Below, piece by piece: positions 34,901 through 43,108 of a stretch of DNA of 64,000 bases. Source of the stretch: Flavobacteriales bacterium UBA7666 (GTDB taxonomy: Bacteria > Bacteroidota > Bacteroidia > Flavobacteriales_D > Crocinitomicaceae); assembly GCA_002483265.1 (NCBI GenBank), contig DLHO01000011.1, positions 57,168 to 121,167 on the forward strand, in the 5' to 3' direction. A program made the translations under genes and the position numbers. Within the stretch, counting starts at the first letter, position 1. Each line of letters begins with the position of its first letter. A model generated the notes under the pieces. That model was not told the origin of the DNA, ran no database searches, and worked only from the letters and a program-made list of their open reading frames with translations.

Positions 34901-35121
34901 GGAATACAATTGAGAATGAGTTAGGTCGGTACTTAATAAATCAAGCTGCCATGGTTCAAGAATTCCCTAACTCTGTATTGATTACGGATGATCTTTTCTT
35001 TTATACAATGTATCCGCTTTCGCAGAAAAAACTAATCAGCACCGATGTGTTTTTGGTTTACGAAATGGTTAAAGATATTGCTATAGAGTTCAACGTTATT
35101 GATCCTTCCGATAATGAGTAA
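31903..35121 (+). CDS. TPR-GreAB-C-PIN-type conflict system protein
   Basis: 1072 residues from the ATG at 31903. The frame is open upstream to a TTG at 31849, but that extension has no family support. Two N-terminal TM helices (about 20-75), then a long TPR-like helical array (about 130-730), then a GreA/B C-terminal-like beta domain (about 736-812: GYVFYK-like strand, FSKQLLGHKTNDVIEIKRP), then a C-terminal PIN-like nuclease region (about 900-1072: DFILDFTSLLHF.. and SVLITDDLFF). This domain order is known as TPR-GreAB-C-PIN among predicted prokaryotic conflict systems. It overlaps the DUF4238 gene by 8 bp. Confidence 0.7.
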   Translation: MNITTVEKLAIIWKSLTPKSYNIITRIIVSAGLGLMAIPSLIQVVCLYFFGKDFYLTIFGQSNILVGLIVVLIGLIYNIISQLIDAPKKPENSIKNSQISNSKIIQVQGDFYEGASSQDLQEIKEILKDNSPLKDEWFKQIQLYKNLLNEYKPKTALKLVEALETRLNDSNLSSNSILRSEIAYLKGLCLEMIKNRVTDAYKCFIIAYELNSIKDVVKERACISYYMTEEYDKAQVLVNDILSTNSLNEFANAINVLLKPDSIAEGMNSVSKIVSGNRDFNRIIHLNVRNKEQFNNLVTSHPQLIQDGVVLTLLESTHQNYKNNLYIAEVAITRFLREFKILFNTIDYDNNRLLISTHNLLDSFMKLLQNSEITEYYVQIDFFRVFTGYLISKDDAAVFELQRLYNQNNNNDELLSLILSNVLQQSDKIDEAIQILNGMSQETPNSISLLLYCHYRADDIESYATTANRRIKLLEKIDSLATEEILRMVGVLAVHDKAKDIDLDKLSNISVEVPQYFEFIKIYRDLYVSGPKEEYTEWLLANKDVILKSEISISHYLQDAFFLNKNFDECITIVELKEDQFLSAFEISNYIWALHYAKANNHKLLKWLKHWRNNLPYNSAFTKLEIQKRTLISDWGECLDICKYAISHDQDELFMLYLAISCFHLNSTDEIENYVKTLAKFNYQNAVTALQVANILLQFKFHKEGMELCYYWAKEKDNKQARTMFFMSFLKLPWDDFFVTFDEVEEGCYVFYKINGKDEGFVKIIEPNDEFSKQLLGHKTNDVIEIKRPLGNIVDSYKIGIICNKYLALKMEIIEETKNPQSGLGMQSFNIEEDGSPLDIIHQIAGLPNENPYNVYEEYYSQKILFSQLAFSTSELRENLIHVYYKLVYEKNGLLKMDPKAFPLLDFFQEYDFILDFTSLLHFYILEKEGKYTFKNKFKIPSFIMVLINSYRNEPLGMVHHEDYVLDKEYYDHLIAWINEKCEIINPASLLDIMDDATTGNTIENELGRYLINQAAMVQEFPNSVLITDDLFFYTMYPLSQKKLISTDVFLVYEMVKDIAIEFNVIDPSDNE

Positions 35122-36235
35122 GCCGGTAAGACAACATTTTATTCCAAGAAGTTACCTTAACAATTTCTCGGAATCTATGGAAGGTAAATACTTCATCCAT
35201 GGTAAAAGGCACGATTCTCAACAAATAGTCAGACTAAGCACAAAAGACATTTGTATTGAAAGAAATCTATATACCATTCCTACAAATGATGGAGAAAAGA
35301 ATTTTGATGTTGAACACTTTTATGCAGATAAAGTAGACAGTGTTTTCCCCACAGTATATACACTCATTAAGGACCCAAATGTTAGAACTATTGATTTTGA
35401 AACACGATTAAAAATCATTACTACGGCATTAAGCCTTTACTTTAGAACGCCTAAATTTCTAAACATTCAAAACAATTTCTTCGAGCGACAAATCAAACAC
35501 GCATTTGAAAACACTACCAAGGACGAGGTGATTATTTCTTTTCTTGGAGAAGAACTGAAAGTGAATAGAAATGAAGTAGAAGAAATCATCAAAGAAAGAA
35601 AAGAACACAATAGAATTAGGTTTCTAATCCAACATCTACAGGACTATGAAAACCTTGTGCAAAGCAAATTAATGGATGACATTTCAGTTTATCATATCGT
35701 CGATGACAGTGAATTCATAACATCTGATAATCCGGTAATTATTCGGGCATTTGTAGACCCGACTAGTCCTGATTATGATGAGGAAGAGTATTTCAAAAAG
35801 GAAATTAATCCTTTTGAAAAAACAAACATGATTCATTTGCCATTGGATCGAAAAACGATGCTGACCATAATTCCGAGAGCAGATAATAACGTTTCAAGTT
35901 TATTCCGAAGAATGGACATCGAAATCCTGGATGTCTTAATGTATAATTCCGATATTGAGAAAAATGCCGAGAGTTGGATTCTAGGATCGAAAAATGGAAT
36001 CGAAAAGCATATTGAAGATCAGAGGAGTTTTAATGTCGAGACCCCTGAGAATTTGGAGCGGGTTAGAAATTACAAAGAAAAGGCACTCGCTTTTTCAGAG
36101 TTGAAGACACTTATGGAGAAAAAAGGATTGAGAAGTGCGGAAGTAAAGGAGAAAGTTGTCGAAATGAATTCTATTCATCATATTTCTTCAGATAGAAACT
36201 TTCAAAAGATACTCCAGACAGTCAATTCTTTATGA
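35114..36235 (+). CDS. DUF4238-family protein
   Basis: 373 residues from the ATG at 35114 (MSKPVRQHFIPRSYLNNFSE). The N-terminal HFIPRxYLxxF motif, the RNLYTIP segment and the later SDNPV segment (ITSDNPVII, about 205-213) are the DUF4238 signature. The function of the family is unknown, but it is often found in defence islands. Its start codon lies inside the end of the TPR gene (8-bp overlap), so the two are translated together and probably act together. Confidence 0.8.
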   Translation: MSKPVRQHFIPRSYLNNFSESMEGKYFIHGKRHDSQQIVRLSTKDICIERNLYTIPTNDGEKNFDVEHFYADKVDSVFPTVYTLIKDPNVRTIDFETRLKIITTALSLYFRTPKFLNIQNNFFERQIKHAFENTTKDEVIISFLGEELKVNRNEVEEIIKERKEHNRIRFLIQHLQDYENLVQSKLMDDISVYHIVDDSEFITSDNPVIIRAFVDPTSPDYDEEEYFKKEINPFEKTNMIHLPLDRKTMLTIIPRADNNVSSLFRRMDIEILDVLMYNSDIEKNAESWILGSKNGIEKHIEDQRSFNVETPENLERVRNYKEKALAFSELKTLMEKKGLRSAEVKEKVVEMNSIHHISSDRNFQKILQTVNSL

Positions 36236-36260
36236 CAAAGGAAAAACAGTACAATTTCAA

Positions 36261-37529
36261 ATGGGCATTACAATTATTATTGACAAATCTACCTTTCAAT
36301 CGTTAAGCTTCATGGAACTCTATAGGCTAAGTTGTTACTATAAGCACAACGTAACGCCTATACTCATAATGGAGATTTTGGGTGATCTTAAAAAAGAAGT
36401 GACAGAGGGAAAACCGCCACCTGAAGAACGTGTCAAAGACTTCGCAAATAAACTTTTTCCAGTAGAGATTATTGTGAACGATCTTTATTTAGACTTGGTG
36501 CAAAATGATTTGATGGGAAAAGGATCATCGTTAGACGGAAGACCAAATGTCCGAATGCAAAAAGCGGTTCAATCTTCTAGTGGACAAAAAGGGCTTGTGA
36601 TTGATCAAACGCTGGAAGAAAAGTCCGTTTACAAATGGAAAGACGGAAAGTTTTCGGAAGCAGATAAAGAATTATCAGCATTGTGGCGTGCACACACAAC
36701 TCAAGAAGACATATTGGTCAACTTAAAAAGCAAGCTAACACTGGATGTTTCGGGAATAAAAGACTTCAAAACCTTAGATCAAAAAGTAACAGAATTTTTA
36801 TCCACTCCTTTTGGTCAACAACATTTTTTGATGATTTTACTTCAAAATTATAAAGTGAGCTCTATCAATGGAATGGAGGTAATGAACCGGTGGATGATTC
36901 AAGGACGTCCCCAAATTTCAACTTTTGCTCCATACGCCTTTCATTGTTTCCGTGTTGATACTATTTTCTCCTACGGTTTAGCCAGCGGACTTATAACAAC
37001 GCGTCCAACGAACAAAGTAGATCTTGAATATTTGTATTATATGCCGTTCGGAAACATTTTCACGTCCAATGACAAGTTGCACAAAAACCTTGCACCCTTG
37101 TTATTACGATCTTATCAAAAGTTCTATACTGGGGCAGAATTAAAAGTCGATTTGAGCAATATCTTAAAATACTTAGAGGGTTTAACTATTGAAGAGGTTC
37201 GTGAGTTTAAGTCAGAACCGCCAATTCTCGAAGGGTCATTAACAGCTGAATTATGGAAAGAATACTTTGGTTATCCTGAACATAAGCAATGGAATCGAAC
37301 AATATCTGACAAAGAACTGGAAAGAGCTAAGAAAAAAATTGATGAATTTGAAAAAGCAGCAAAAGAGAAAGGGCTTGAAATCGGAGAACTGAATGATCCT
37401 GATTTTATAGTAAAAACATCATATCTCTCCAAGAGAGATTTATGCTTTTGTGGAAGTGGTAAGATCATAATTAATTGTTGTATGACCGAGGAACAATTTG
37501 ATGGGGAAGTAAGAAAACGAAATCACTAA
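36261..37529 (+). CDS. SEC-C-motif protein with possible PIN-like N-terminus
   Basis: 422 residues. The C-terminus has a SEC-C zinc motif (CFCGSGKIIINCC, about 394-407). The N-terminus reads MGITIIIDKSTFQSLSFMELYRLSCYYKHNVTPILIMEILGDL, which resembles the first strand-Asp and the later P-x-hhh-x-E of PIN nucleases; this is a weak, by-eye match. The middle is unassigned. It follows the DUF4238 gene by 25 bp and precedes a strong terminator, closing the island. Confidence 0.65.
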   Translation: MGITIIIDKSTFQSLSFMELYRLSCYYKHNVTPILIMEILGDLKKEVTEGKPPPEERVKDFANKLFPVEIIVNDLYLDLVQNDLMGKGSSLDGRPNVRMQKAVQSSSGQKGLVIDQTLEEKSVYKWKDGKFSEADKELSALWRAHTTQEDILVNLKSKLTLDVSGIKDFKTLDQKVTEFLSTPFGQQHFLMILLQNYKVSSINGMEVMNRWMIQGRPQISTFAPYAFHCFRVDTIFSYGLASGLITTRPTNKVDLEYLYYMPFGNIFTSNDKLHKNLAPLLLRSYQKFYTGAELKVDLSNILKYLEGLTIEEVREFKSEPPILEGSLTAELWKEYFGYPEHKQWNRTISDKELERAKKKIDEFEKAAKEKGLEIGELNDPDFIVKTSYLSKRDLCFCGSGKIIINCCMTEEQFDGEVRKRNH

Positions 37530-37530
37530 A

Positions 37531-37560
37531 CTCTACGAAGTTGTGTGTTACTTCGTAGAG
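37531..37560 (+). terminator. Terminator at the right end of the island operon
   Basis: CTCTACGAAG (37531-37540) pairs perfectly with CTTCGTAGAG (37551-37560), directly after the SEC-C gene stop. Confidence 0.75.
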
Positions 37561-37952
37561 CTTATTTGATACAGTAGAATGTTAGAAATTACCAATTGAA
37601 AATTTGCTTATATTTGAGCAATAGAAGCACTTTCGCACCCTCAAATGGGAATCTGATGGAGCTTAAAGGATTATTTAGAACCCTAAGAAAACGTTGGGAG
37701 TACAATATTACCATTATTCTTACCCTAAATCCATTGTTGATTTATAAAATGTTGATAATCAGTTTCTTGAATTCAATTTTTAATCCTGTATTTGTTCCAC
37801 ATAGAAACATAGGTCACTTAGTTTTTTAGTGTTTCTAAAAGACATTGAGGTGAATCGTGTGAAAAAATCATCAACACCCCATTCAATCAGGTTATTCCCT
37901 ATACAAACATAGCTCACCTATCTTCTATGTGTGCTATGTGCCTATTTGGTTT
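37561..37952. other. Non-coding right border of the island
   Basis: No gene is supported. It contains several imperfect copies of a CATAG/TAGGTCAC-like word (ACATAGAAACATAGGTCAC near 37800, AACATAGCTCACC near 37906). It also holds GGTTATTCCCTATA near 37890, which resembles GGTTATTCCTTATA at about 3896 beside the integrase. Confidence 0.45.
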
Positions 37953-39158
37953 TTAACTTAATGAGCTAATGATTTTTTTTGCTGCACCCTGATTTCGAGC
38001 AAAAATCTCAGTCAATTTCTCATTGATTTGAGCCCTTTTTCCGAGTGCTTCTTCCACTGCTTTCTCAAAACTGAAACTATCTTCAATGGTAAAAGCTACT
38101 TCGTGATCAAGAAACAATTGAGCCTCCGGAAAACGTGCGAATTTCGGCCCGAAAAAGATCGGAATACCAAATGCTCCTGGTTCCAGAATGTTGTGCAATT
38201 TCCCGGTAAACCCTCCACCAATGTAAGCCAGATCGGCATATTGATACGCATTGGTCAACTGACCTATTGTGTCCAGAATAAGGATGTCTTTCCCTAAATT
38301 CTGAAAATTGGTATAGCGTTCCACCTCGTGATCAAACTCTGCAGAAATTTGTTCAATATGCTTCTCTGAAATATCATGCGGGGCAATGATGATCTTAAAT
38401 TTCTGACGCAATTCAAATAAGGCCGGAACCAGTATTTCTTCATCAATTGTCCAGGAACTTCCTAAAATAAGCGTCCGTTTTTCTTCCACAAAATTGCGGA
38501 TAATCTCATTTTCCTTGCTTTTGGATTTCACTTCAAGCATGCGATCATAACGCGTATCTCCGGTAACTGTGACCTGATCGATTCCAATGCTGTTCAGCAA
38601 ATCTTTTGAACGCTGATCCTGCGCATAGAAATGGTCAAACAGATGCAGTGCCTTTCTGAAAAAGCCGCCATACCATTTAAAGAATCTATGACTTGGTCTG
38701 AACAAACTACTTACTCCGTAAATTTTGGCGCCGTTTCTTCTGGCACATTTCAAATGATTGTACCAAAATTCGTATTTGACGAAGAATACCATTTGCGGAT
38801 TGAAGTGATCAACAAATTTACGGGCTTTGATCTTTGTATCGAGTGGTAAATAAAGAGCCAGATCTACCTGATGTTCTCTTTTCGAGTAAAATTCCATTCC
38901 GGAAGGACTGAAGAATGTAACAATCAGAAAGGATTCGGGAAAGGCTTCCTTATAGGCATTCATTACTGGAAGACCCTGATCGAATTCACCCAAAGACGCA
39001 CAATGAAACCAAACAACTTGTTTATTGTCCGGAACCGGAAATGTATTTAGTGGAATACGTCTCCCAAGAATCCATTTTTTTGCTTTGGGATGAAACCACG
39101 ATGCCAGCCACATGACTGCATAAAAAGCCCGAATCCCAAATCCGTAGAATAATCTCAT
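37953..39158 (-). CDS. waaA: 3-deoxy-D-manno-octulosonic acid (Kdo) transferase
   Basis: 401 residues, GT30-type Kdo transferase that adds Kdo from CMP-Kdo to lipid A precursors at the inner membrane. Visible signatures: N-terminal TM-like stretch, VVWFHCASLGEFDQGLPV (GEx acceptor-site Glu), FVKYEFWYNHL, RYDRML, and the C-terminal CMP-Kdo-binding part LAYIGGGFTGKLHNILEPGAFGIPIFFGPKF. Length is typical. It abuts the 3' end of the outer-membrane protein gene. A backbone gene marking the right border of the island. Confidence 0.95.
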   Translation of the reverse strand: MRLFYGFGIRAFYAVMWLASWFHPKAKKWILGRRIPLNTFPVPDNKQVVWFHCASLGEFDQGLPVMNAYKEAFPESFLIVTFFSPSGMEFYSKREHQVDLALYLPLDTKIKARKFVDHFNPQMVFFVKYEFWYNHLKCARRNGAKIYGVSSLFRPSHRFFKWYGGFFRKALHLFDHFYAQDQRSKDLLNSIGIDQVTVTGDTRYDRMLEVKSKSKENEIIRNFVEEKRTLILGSSWTIDEEILVPALFELRQKFKIIIAPHDISEKHIEQISAEFDHEVERYTNFQNLGKDILILDTIGQLTNAYQYADLAYIGGGFTGKLHNILEPGAFGIPIFFGPKFARFPEAQLFLDHEVAFTIEDSFSFEKAVEEALGKRAQINEKLTEIFARNQGAAKKIISSLS

Positions 39159-39935
39159 TTACTCAAAATAATAGTCTTTCGGTTTGCGCTTATAGACAGG
39201 AACAAACCAACCAACTTTAAATCCATATTGTAAATCTAATCTTTGTGCTTTAGAAACGGGAACATCCGGTTGATCAAAAAACACTTCTCTTCTATTATAA
39301 GTTAACCCTTCCTGGATATAAAATCCGGCGTAGAAGTTCACAAATCCCTGGTTCGCCATGAAGGCATACCCTGCAAATTGATGAAAATTCAATCCGGTTG
39401 TATAGCGGTCATACCCTTTTCTGTATTTTAATTCCAAAGTAGGAACGACCTGATCTTGTGTTTCAATCCGAATTTTATATTGCATGTAACCCAGTCCTGC
39501 ATGGACATATAATCCGGAGTTTTTATTGGGGCTAAGCACCGGGAATACTTTCCCGACCATTGCATTTGCATTAAAGCCGCGCATATTTACCACTACTATT
39601 GCCACGTCTCCATTCACATCATTGATATAACCGTGAGAATCGATCAGGTTGGTAAACATTCCTTCGGTTTTCACTCTGTTTCCAAACATGAAGTTTCCAT
39701 CTATACCATAAACCCAATTTTTGGAAGTCTTGTAACCGGCCATTGCTCCGATATGATTGATCGCTCCGAAGCGTTCTTTCAAATCTCCACCGGGTGCATT
39801 CAATCCATAGTGCAATGCAACCCATGGAGTAGCAATTGCGCTGTCGCGCACATTTCTCTGACCGAATCCCTGGAAACTGAAGCAGATCAAAAAAGCAAAT
39901 AAAAAAGAATTTCTCATGTTTTTATAGTCACTCAA
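39159..39935 (-). CDS. Predicted outer-membrane beta-barrel protein
   Basis: 258 residues. A signal peptide (MRNSFLFAFLICFSFQGFGQ from the internal Met 7) is followed by alternating aromatic strands (GYKTSKNWVYGIDGNFMFG, GLYVHAGLGYMQYKIRI, FVNFYAGFYIQEGLTY) and a terminal Tyr/Phe pattern (KPKDYYFE). This is a small Bacteroidota outer-membrane barrel, likely conserved. It is immediately upstream of waaA in the same direction and may be co-transcribed. Its function is unknown. Confidence 0.75.
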   Translation of the reverse strand: MSDYKNMRNSFLFAFLICFSFQGFGQRNVRDSAIATPWVALHYGLNAPGGDLKERFGAINHIGAMAGYKTSKNWVYGIDGNFMFGNRVKTEGMFTNLIDSHGYINDVNGDVAIVVVNMRGFNANAMVGKVFPVLSPNKNSGLYVHAGLGYMQYKIRIETQDQVVPTLELKYRKGYDRYTTGLNFHQFAGYAFMANQGFVNFYAGFYIQEGLTYNRREVFFDQPDVPVSKAQRLDLQYGFKVGWFVPVYKRKPKDYYFE

Positions 39936-40002
39936 AAATAAGGAATTATCCTGCTTAGCATGCTAAATTATCCCGAAAGGGGTGAATTATCGATTAAACT
40001 GC

Positions 40003-41709
40003 TTATTTGAATCGAATCGATTTTGCCGGATTTATTCTGCTAATCAAAAAAGAAGCAATAAATAGCACAACAAGACATGCTTTCAATGTGATAATATTCA
40101 ATGAAACAATCTTCCAAATACTGAATTCAATCGGAACGGTATTTAAATAATACACTTTGGGATCTAAGGGAATAATATGAAACTGATATTGCAGCCAGCA
40201 AAGCCCGATTCCGATGGCATTTCCCCAGATCATTCCTTTCAGAATAAGCTGTCCGGCGTGGACTATAAACACTTTTCGAACAAAGAGGTTACTTGCTCCC
40301 ATTGCCTTTAAAATCCCGATGAAATTGGTTCGAACCAGGATCAACACAAGTAGTGCAGAACCCATGTTTACAATTCCGATGATCAACATGAGAATCAGTA
40401 CAATGGCTAAATTCACATCCAGGAAACTTAACCACACAAACAGATCGTGCTGATTATCCTTGATGCTGTTCACTTTCACCTGCTGTCTAAAATCCGGATT
40501 GAACTCTACCGCTTTTTCAATCTTCCTCTTTTGGTTTTCGATGTCCGAGAAATCGGCTACACTCAACTCATACGATCCCACATACTCCTGATAGGAACCA
40601 TGTCCGGGGAAAAACTCTAAATCAACTGTTTTTGCACCTGCTTTTACTTCGTAGTGCAAACCGTCGCGGCTTAGAAAACGCTTTTTCAGGTTTCCCTCTG
40701 AATCCAGTGTAAATGAACTGGTTCCCAATTTATCTCCTCTTACCTTGATTTGCAGCCAGGTTGTATCCGGAATGGTGGTCTCACTTTTTGGATTGTCCAA
40801 ATTGCCGGTTGGTTCATCGAGGAACGTCCAGTAATCCGCAACAATCAATCGAATGGTGGTATCTTTTTGCGGATAAATTGCAATGACGGGCGTATCTTCA
40901 TACCCTTCTCCCCAATCGTAGCGGTAATTTCCATTTCCTCCTGAAACCTGGGCGCGGACGATCAAATTTCCAAAATAGAGTGAATCTTCAACGATTAGTT
41001 CGGCACTGATTCCCCAATCATTCAATTGCTGAACCTGCGGCAGGTAACAAAAAACCAATTCCTTATCAAAATCTTCCAACCCTGTTTCATAAATTCCCAC
41101 GACCTGAAACTGGCGCTGAATGGGTTTCTGTTTTACGAAATAGGCATTGATTGTATCACCCAATTTGTAGTGCAGATCGTTTGCAATGCGTCTGGAAATC
41201 AATATCTCAGTAGAAGCCAGATCTTTGAATGCCGGAAGTTTTCCTTCTTTCAGATAAGATTTAAAAAAAGACCAATCGTAATTTTTATCAACACCTTTTA
41301 AAACAACTCCGAGAATCTCTTTTTGCTCCACATCTCCGCGCGACTGAAGCAGCGCTGGTTTATAAGCAACTGATTGAACATGAGTTACACCCTCAATTCG
41401 ACTCAATGCTTCTTCGAACTTTTGGCTCTTCATTAAGGGTGCAGATTCCATCAAGGAAATTTCTCCTGACTTCTGAATGGAGATATGTGAACCAAAACCT
41501 ATAACTTTACGGCTCACTTCTTGTTGGAACCCTTCAACCACTGCAATTGTGACGATGTTTACAATCATTGCCAGCGAAATACTCAAAATAGCAATTCTCG
41601 TAATTGGTTTTGCTGCTTTTTTATTGCCTTGCAATGAGTCATCCGTAACAGCTTGTTTACGTTGAAGTTTTTTAGCTATGAAATAGATATAATTCCAATT
41701 ATTACTCAT
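40003..41709 (-). CDS. LolC/LolE/FtsX-type ABC transporter permease
   Basis: 568 residues from ATG 41709 (MSNNWNYIYFIAKKL, the usual start of this family); the frame is open further upstream. TM1 lies at about 43-65 (ISLAMIVNIVTIAVVEGF), then a long periplasmic MacB-like domain enlarged by a beta-rich insert (about 210-330), then three C-terminal TM helices (LAIVLILMLIIGIVNMGSALLVLILVR etc.). Such permeases release lipoproteins from the inner membrane. The ATPase is not adjacent. The start codon overlaps that of the divergent namZ-like gene in a CATG. Confidence 0.85.
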   Translation of the reverse strand: MSNNWNYIYFIAKKLQRKQAVTDDSLQGNKKAAKPITRIAILSISLAMIVNIVTIAVVEGFQQEVSRKVIGFGSHISIQKSGEISLMESAPLMKSQKFEEALSRIEGVTHVQSVAYKPALLQSRGDVEQKEILGVVLKGVDKNYDWSFFKSYLKEGKLPAFKDLASTEILISRRIANDLHYKLGDTINAYFVKQKPIQRQFQVVGIYETGLEDFDKELVFCYLPQVQQLNDWGISAELIVEDSLYFGNLIVRAQVSGGNGNYRYDWGEGYEDTPVIAIYPQKDTTIRLIVADYWTFLDEPTGNLDNPKSETTIPDTTWLQIKVRGDKLGTSSFTLDSEGNLKKRFLSRDGLHYEVKAGAKTVDLEFFPGHGSYQEYVGSYELSVADFSDIENQKRKIEKAVEFNPDFRQQVKVNSIKDNQHDLFVWLSFLDVNLAIVLILMLIIGIVNMGSALLVLILVRTNFIGILKAMGASNLFVRKVFIVHAGQLILKGMIWGNAIGIGLCWLQYQFHIIPLDPKVYYLNTVPIEFSIWKIVSLNIITLKACLVVLFIASFLISRINPAKSIRFK

Positions 41710-43000
41710 GCGAATACGAAAGTACATAAAGCTTTTGGCGTTGAAAAGTATTATTTTGCTTTTCCTGGCTTCATGTGCCACAAATAAAAAGCTGCTTCCG
41801 CCTCCTACAACTGATTCAAATCAAGGCAAAACCAAGGAATATCCTGTCATCCAACCCATCGATGATGAGATCAAGTACGACGCTTATGGAGTGGAAAGAC
41901 TACCGAATTTGCAGCTGGGAAATGCCCGAATGGATCTTTATCTGGATTCATTAAGAGGCAAAAGAGTTGCTATTGTGGCGAATCAATCTTCTCTTTTGGG
42001 TGAAGACCATTTGGTGGATACTTTACTGTCTCTTGGGATCCAAATTCAGAAAGTATTTGCTCCGGAACACGGATTCAGAGGAACTGCCGATGCCGGTGAA
42101 AAAGTATGGAGTCACAAAGATCCAGTTACGGGTTTACCCATCGTATCGCTTTACGGAAGTAATAAAAAACCACGTGCAGATCAATTGTGGGACGTTGATA
42201 TCGTGTTGTTTGATATTCAGGATGTTGGTGTTCGTTTTTACACCTACATTTCTACTTTGCATTATGTCATGGAGGCTTGTGCCGAAAACAATAAAGCATT
42301 GATTGTATTGGATCGTCCGAATCCGAATGCGCATTACGTGGACGGACCTCTTTTGGAAAAGGACCAAACTTCTTTCATTGGTATGCACCCCGTTCCGATC
42401 GTTTATGGAATGACCATCGGTGAATATGCTTTAATGGTCAACGGTGAATTTTGGCTGCACAACAATGTAACTTGCCAAATGTATATTGTTCCCTGCCGCA
42501 ATTACACGCACAAAACGAAATTTGAGATCGCCATTCCTCCTTCTCCGAATCTCCGCACAGACCTGGCAATTAACCTGTATCCGAGTTTGTGTTTTTTCGA
42601 AGCCACCACGGTAAGTATCGGAAGGGGAACCGAACGCCCTTTTGAACTCTACGGACATCCAAGCTTCCGGAATACCGGATTTACCTTTGTTCCAATGCCC
42701 ACCACCGGAGCCAAAGATCCTTTGTGGCAAAACAACACGTGCAATGGCTACGATTTAAGAGCTAGTCAAAACAAACGCATGTATGAGATTAACCTGAATT
42801 GGTTGATCAATGCGCGCGATCAATTGGAAGACAGTGTGGACTTTATCAATCAGCGGAACTTTTTTGACCGTCTGGCAGGAACCACGCAACTTCGTTCGCA
42901 GCTAAAAGCAGGATTGGGTGCCAAAGAGATCAAGGAAACCTGGAAAACGGGGATTCAATCGTTTTTGAAGACACGGCAGAAGTATTTGATATATAGATAA
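41708..43000 (+). CDS. namZ: DUF1343 lipoprotein, NamZ-type exo-N-acetylmuramidase
   Basis: 430 residues. Lipoprotein signal with lipobox LASC (Cys 23). DUF1343 hallmarks: RVAIVANQSSLLG, KVFAPEHGFRG, GLPIVSLYG, LFDIQDVGVRFYTYISTLHY, RPNP, HPVPIVYGMTIGEYA and GRGTERPFELYGHP. Characterised members remove N-acetylmuramic acid from the non-reducing end of peptidoglycan fragments, so a cell-wall recycling role in the periplasm is expected. The symbol is given by family. The start ATG overlaps the divergent permease start. Confidence 0.85.
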   Translation: MRIRKYIKLLALKSIILLFLASCATNKKLLPPPTTDSNQGKTKEYPVIQPIDDEIKYDAYGVERLPNLQLGNARMDLYLDSLRGKRVAIVANQSSLLGEDHLVDTLLSLGIQIQKVFAPEHGFRGTADAGEKVWSHKDPVTGLPIVSLYGSNKKPRADQLWDVDIVLFDIQDVGVRFYTYISTLHYVMEACAENNKALIVLDRPNPNAHYVDGPLLEKDQTSFIGMHPVPIVYGMTIGEYALMVNGEFWLHNNVTCQMYIVPCRNYTHKTKFEIAIPPSPNLRTDLAINLYPSLCFFEATTVSIGRGTERPFELYGHPSFRNTGFTFVPMPTTGAKDPLWQNNTCNGYDLRASQNKRMYEINLNWLINARDQLEDSVDFINQRNFFDRLAGTTQLRSQLKAGLGAKEIKETWKTGIQSFLKTRQKYLIYR

Positions 43001-43108
43001 ATAAGACCCTTTTAAAGGTCGTTTACGGTAATGCTTTTTCACTATTTTATACTTGCTTAGTGTTTCAATATGTTGTATGTTTGGCCAATAACCGATAAAT
43101 TACAATTT

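Noticed and set aside
37596..37829. 77-codon plus-strand ORF between the island and waaA
   Set aside because: No ribosome site, no family resemblance, low-complexity hydrophobic translation of AT-rich spacer.
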